64,000 nt of DNA, taken from contig NZ_CP031310.1 in NCBI RefSeq assembly GCF_004799665.1, forward strand, positions 3,278,887 through 3,342,886, written 5' to 3'. Position 1 is the first letter of the stretch; each line of letters opens with the position of its first letter. Shown piece by piece: positions 63,079 to 64,000 of this stretch. The notes beneath the pieces are model-generated. The model was not told the origin of the DNA and made no database searches. It saw nothing but the letters and a program-made list of their open reading frames with translations. The position numbers and the translations under genes are program-made. This DNA is from Halapricum salinum. Its GTDB lineage: Archaea > Halobacteriota > Halobacteria > Halobacteriales > Haloarculaceae.

Positions 63079-63561
63079 CTACGGTGGATTGCGCGCGTTG
63101 TTCAACGGATCGTAAGAGTCCGTATGATAGGCGACGCGCCAGAGTCTAAGCACGGCACGAGTGACGAGCGTTTCGGCAGCGTGCTCGATACACGATGCTT
63201 CGACATCAGCGGGGTTTGAGGTGGCATCCGGTGGCGGGTGGAAGTGTTCGAGTCCTGGAACGTGAGTAAACTCCCCGCCGTGCGGGTGTTTTCCCCACCT
63301 GCAGTTCACGCCAGCGCTATCTGTGTAGTGAAATTTGTAGTCCGACTGGGTCGTCCACTCGACATCGATCCGCGCGGTGTCGGCACTGCAGAGGCCGTCG
63401 TCAAGCGGGACCTCCAGAACCGAGGGACCGAGATAGTCATCCAGCGACGGCGATGCGAGCGGTTCCTCTCGCTCGATCGTATCGCGGATGGAACAGAGCG
63501 CAGCGCGGTCGATCGGGCCTCTGAGCGAGTGTCCTTCGTCTGCATCGTCACGATCCACCAT
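63079..63561 (-). CDS. Small protein with His-rich motif, downstream of a winged-HTH gene (TumE-like?)
   Basis: This 160-residue protein has a central motif YKFHYTDSAGVNCRWGKHPH followed by PGLEHFHPPPDATSNPADVE. Clustered His, Tyr and Arg residues of the form Y-x-F-H-Y ... R-W-x-x-H-P-H ... H-x-H recall TumE-family toxins (DUF6516), but the protein is longer, with an added N-terminal 60 residues. It starts three bases after the stop of the winged-HTH gene, so the two are an operon. A toxin role is inference from the motif and pairing; a regulator-associated sensor is an alternative. Confidence 0.6.
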   Translation of the reverse strand: MVDRDDADEGHSLRGPIDRAALCSIRDTIEREEPLASPSLDDYLGPSVLEVPLDDGLCSADTARIDVEWTTQSDYKFHYTDSAGVNCRWGKHPHGGEFTHVPGLEHFHPPPDATSNPADVEASCIEHAAETLVTRAVLRLWRVAYHTDSYDPLNNARNPP

Positions 63562-63564
63562 CGT

Positions 63565-64000
63565 TCAGACGGGAATACTGTCGTCAGTCGGTCCTGCGTC
63601 GCCGTCGACAAACCGCTCGGCGGTCGCGATCGAGAGCGCCGCGTTCGCGAACGCCAGATTTCGACGCGTCGTCTGCCAGTCTCGAAGCGTCTCGGCGTCG
63701 ATCCGCGACCGAGCGGAATCACGCTCCGAGAGGGTCTGATTCGTCTGCTCGATGGTCAGCTCGTCCGGAGAGGCGACGCCGTACTCTGTCCGATAGTCCT
63801 GGAGTTGCTCGCGCATCTCCGTGATACGTGCCCGAAGATCCTCGATCGAGACGTGTTCGAGGATGTCCGCGGCCTGTTCGACCACGAGCGACTCCGGTGA
63901 CCGTCGATACGTCGTCCCGCCGTGTTCGCCCGTGTCGGTGACGACGAATCCCTCGTCGGCGAGCGCGCTCAGGTGTTTCCGTGCCGTCTTCGGTGTGGTC
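63565..64000 (-). CDS. Winged-HTH regulatory protein, N-terminus beyond the window
   Basis: The reading frame is open to the right edge, so the start is not in the window; 144 codons are visible. The first residues TTPKTARKHLSALADEGFVV and TDTGEHGGTTYRRSPESLVV are the recognition helix and wing of an ArsR/MarR-like winged helix. They are followed by a helical region (LRARITEMREQLQDYRTEYG) that could dimerise and a DWQTTRRNLAFANAALSIAT helix. It is co-transcribed with the His-rich protein at 63079. An antitoxin-like DNA-binding partner is plausible. Confidence 0.7.
   Translation of the reverse strand, partial: TTPKTARKHLSALADEGFVVTDTGEHGGTTYRRSPESLVVEQAADILEHVSIEDLRARITEMREQLQDYRTEYGVASPDELTIEQTNQTLSERDSARSRIDAETLRDWQTTRRNLAFANAALSIATAERFVDGDAGPTDDSIPV

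Overview
The window is chromosomal DNA of a halophilic archaeon (class Halobacteria). The base composition is GC-rich with a strong G/C preference at third codon positions. Nearly every protein is acidic. Promoters look like TATA boxes 25-35 bases before leaderless starts. Several genes belong to families I know only from haloarchaea: Bat-type HTH regulators, DUF7521, DUF7385, PccX and the acidic-insert 2Fe-2S ferredoxin. I cannot name a genus. I see no rRNA, CRISPR array, insertion sequence or prophage; the only RNA gene I can support is tRNA-His(GUG).

Layout. 1-1338: a minus-strand operon of a PEP-hydrolase-like TIM barrel, a cupin and the start of a Tm-1-like ATP-binding protein. 1440-6231: a decaying block with a frameshifted Rieske protein, an Mrp-type ATPase that has lost its P-loop half, intact mobA, a DUF7521 membrane protein, a heme-copper-oxidase-like membrane protein and a small cupin broken by an amber codon. 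6300-15357: two tandem GNATs, an MFS carrier, a second polytopic membrane protein, OsmC, a CGCGG small protein with a SPASM radical-SAM enzyme, a PAS histidine kinase, a SRPBCC protein, DUF2249 and a Bat/NarO-like regulator. The regulator and DUF2249 diverge from an intergenic region with three CGAAC-N2-GTTCG sites, and weaker copies occur before the Rieske, oxidase-like and radical-SAM genes. I read 1.4-15.4 kb as a partly degraded anaerobic-respiration (denitrification-type) accessory locus with its own regulator; that reading is inference.

15.4-30.3 kb: housekeeping and small genes (DUF7385 zinc protein, a 50-aa ribbon-helix-helix protein, ROK sugar kinase, sugar C-methyltransferase, Hsp20, acyl-CoA ligase, tRNA-His, two small zinc proteins, an ABC-2 exporter, a MATE pump and a DMT exporter divergent from a regulator). 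30.4-35.2 kb: two heavy-metal P-type ATPases of different subclasses. 35.2-39.4 kb: grpE, dnaK, a 35-aa zinc ribbon and a J-domain/2Fe-2S ferredoxin fusion, all on the minus strand. 39.4-51.3 kb: a Tat-exported PQQ-propeller/PKD protein, FAH hydrolase, DUF1648/SdpI protein, GMC oxidoreductase behind an iron-box-like palindrome, SDR, a CopD-like protein, cheC, then hisC, an adenylate-kinase-like NTPase, a CDP-alcohol phosphatidyltransferase and a CPBP protease.

51.4-63.1 kb: propionyl/acetyl-CoA carboxylase pccB and pccX, then the converging gltB-gltD (GOGAT) pair, a GNAT, a Bat-type regulator, a 0.65-kb gene-free stretch with nested inverted repeats, and pccA. The carboxylase genes are therefore split by the GOGAT locus. 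The right edge holds an operon of a winged-HTH protein (running off the window) and a small His-rich protein that resembles a toxin-antitoxin-type pair.
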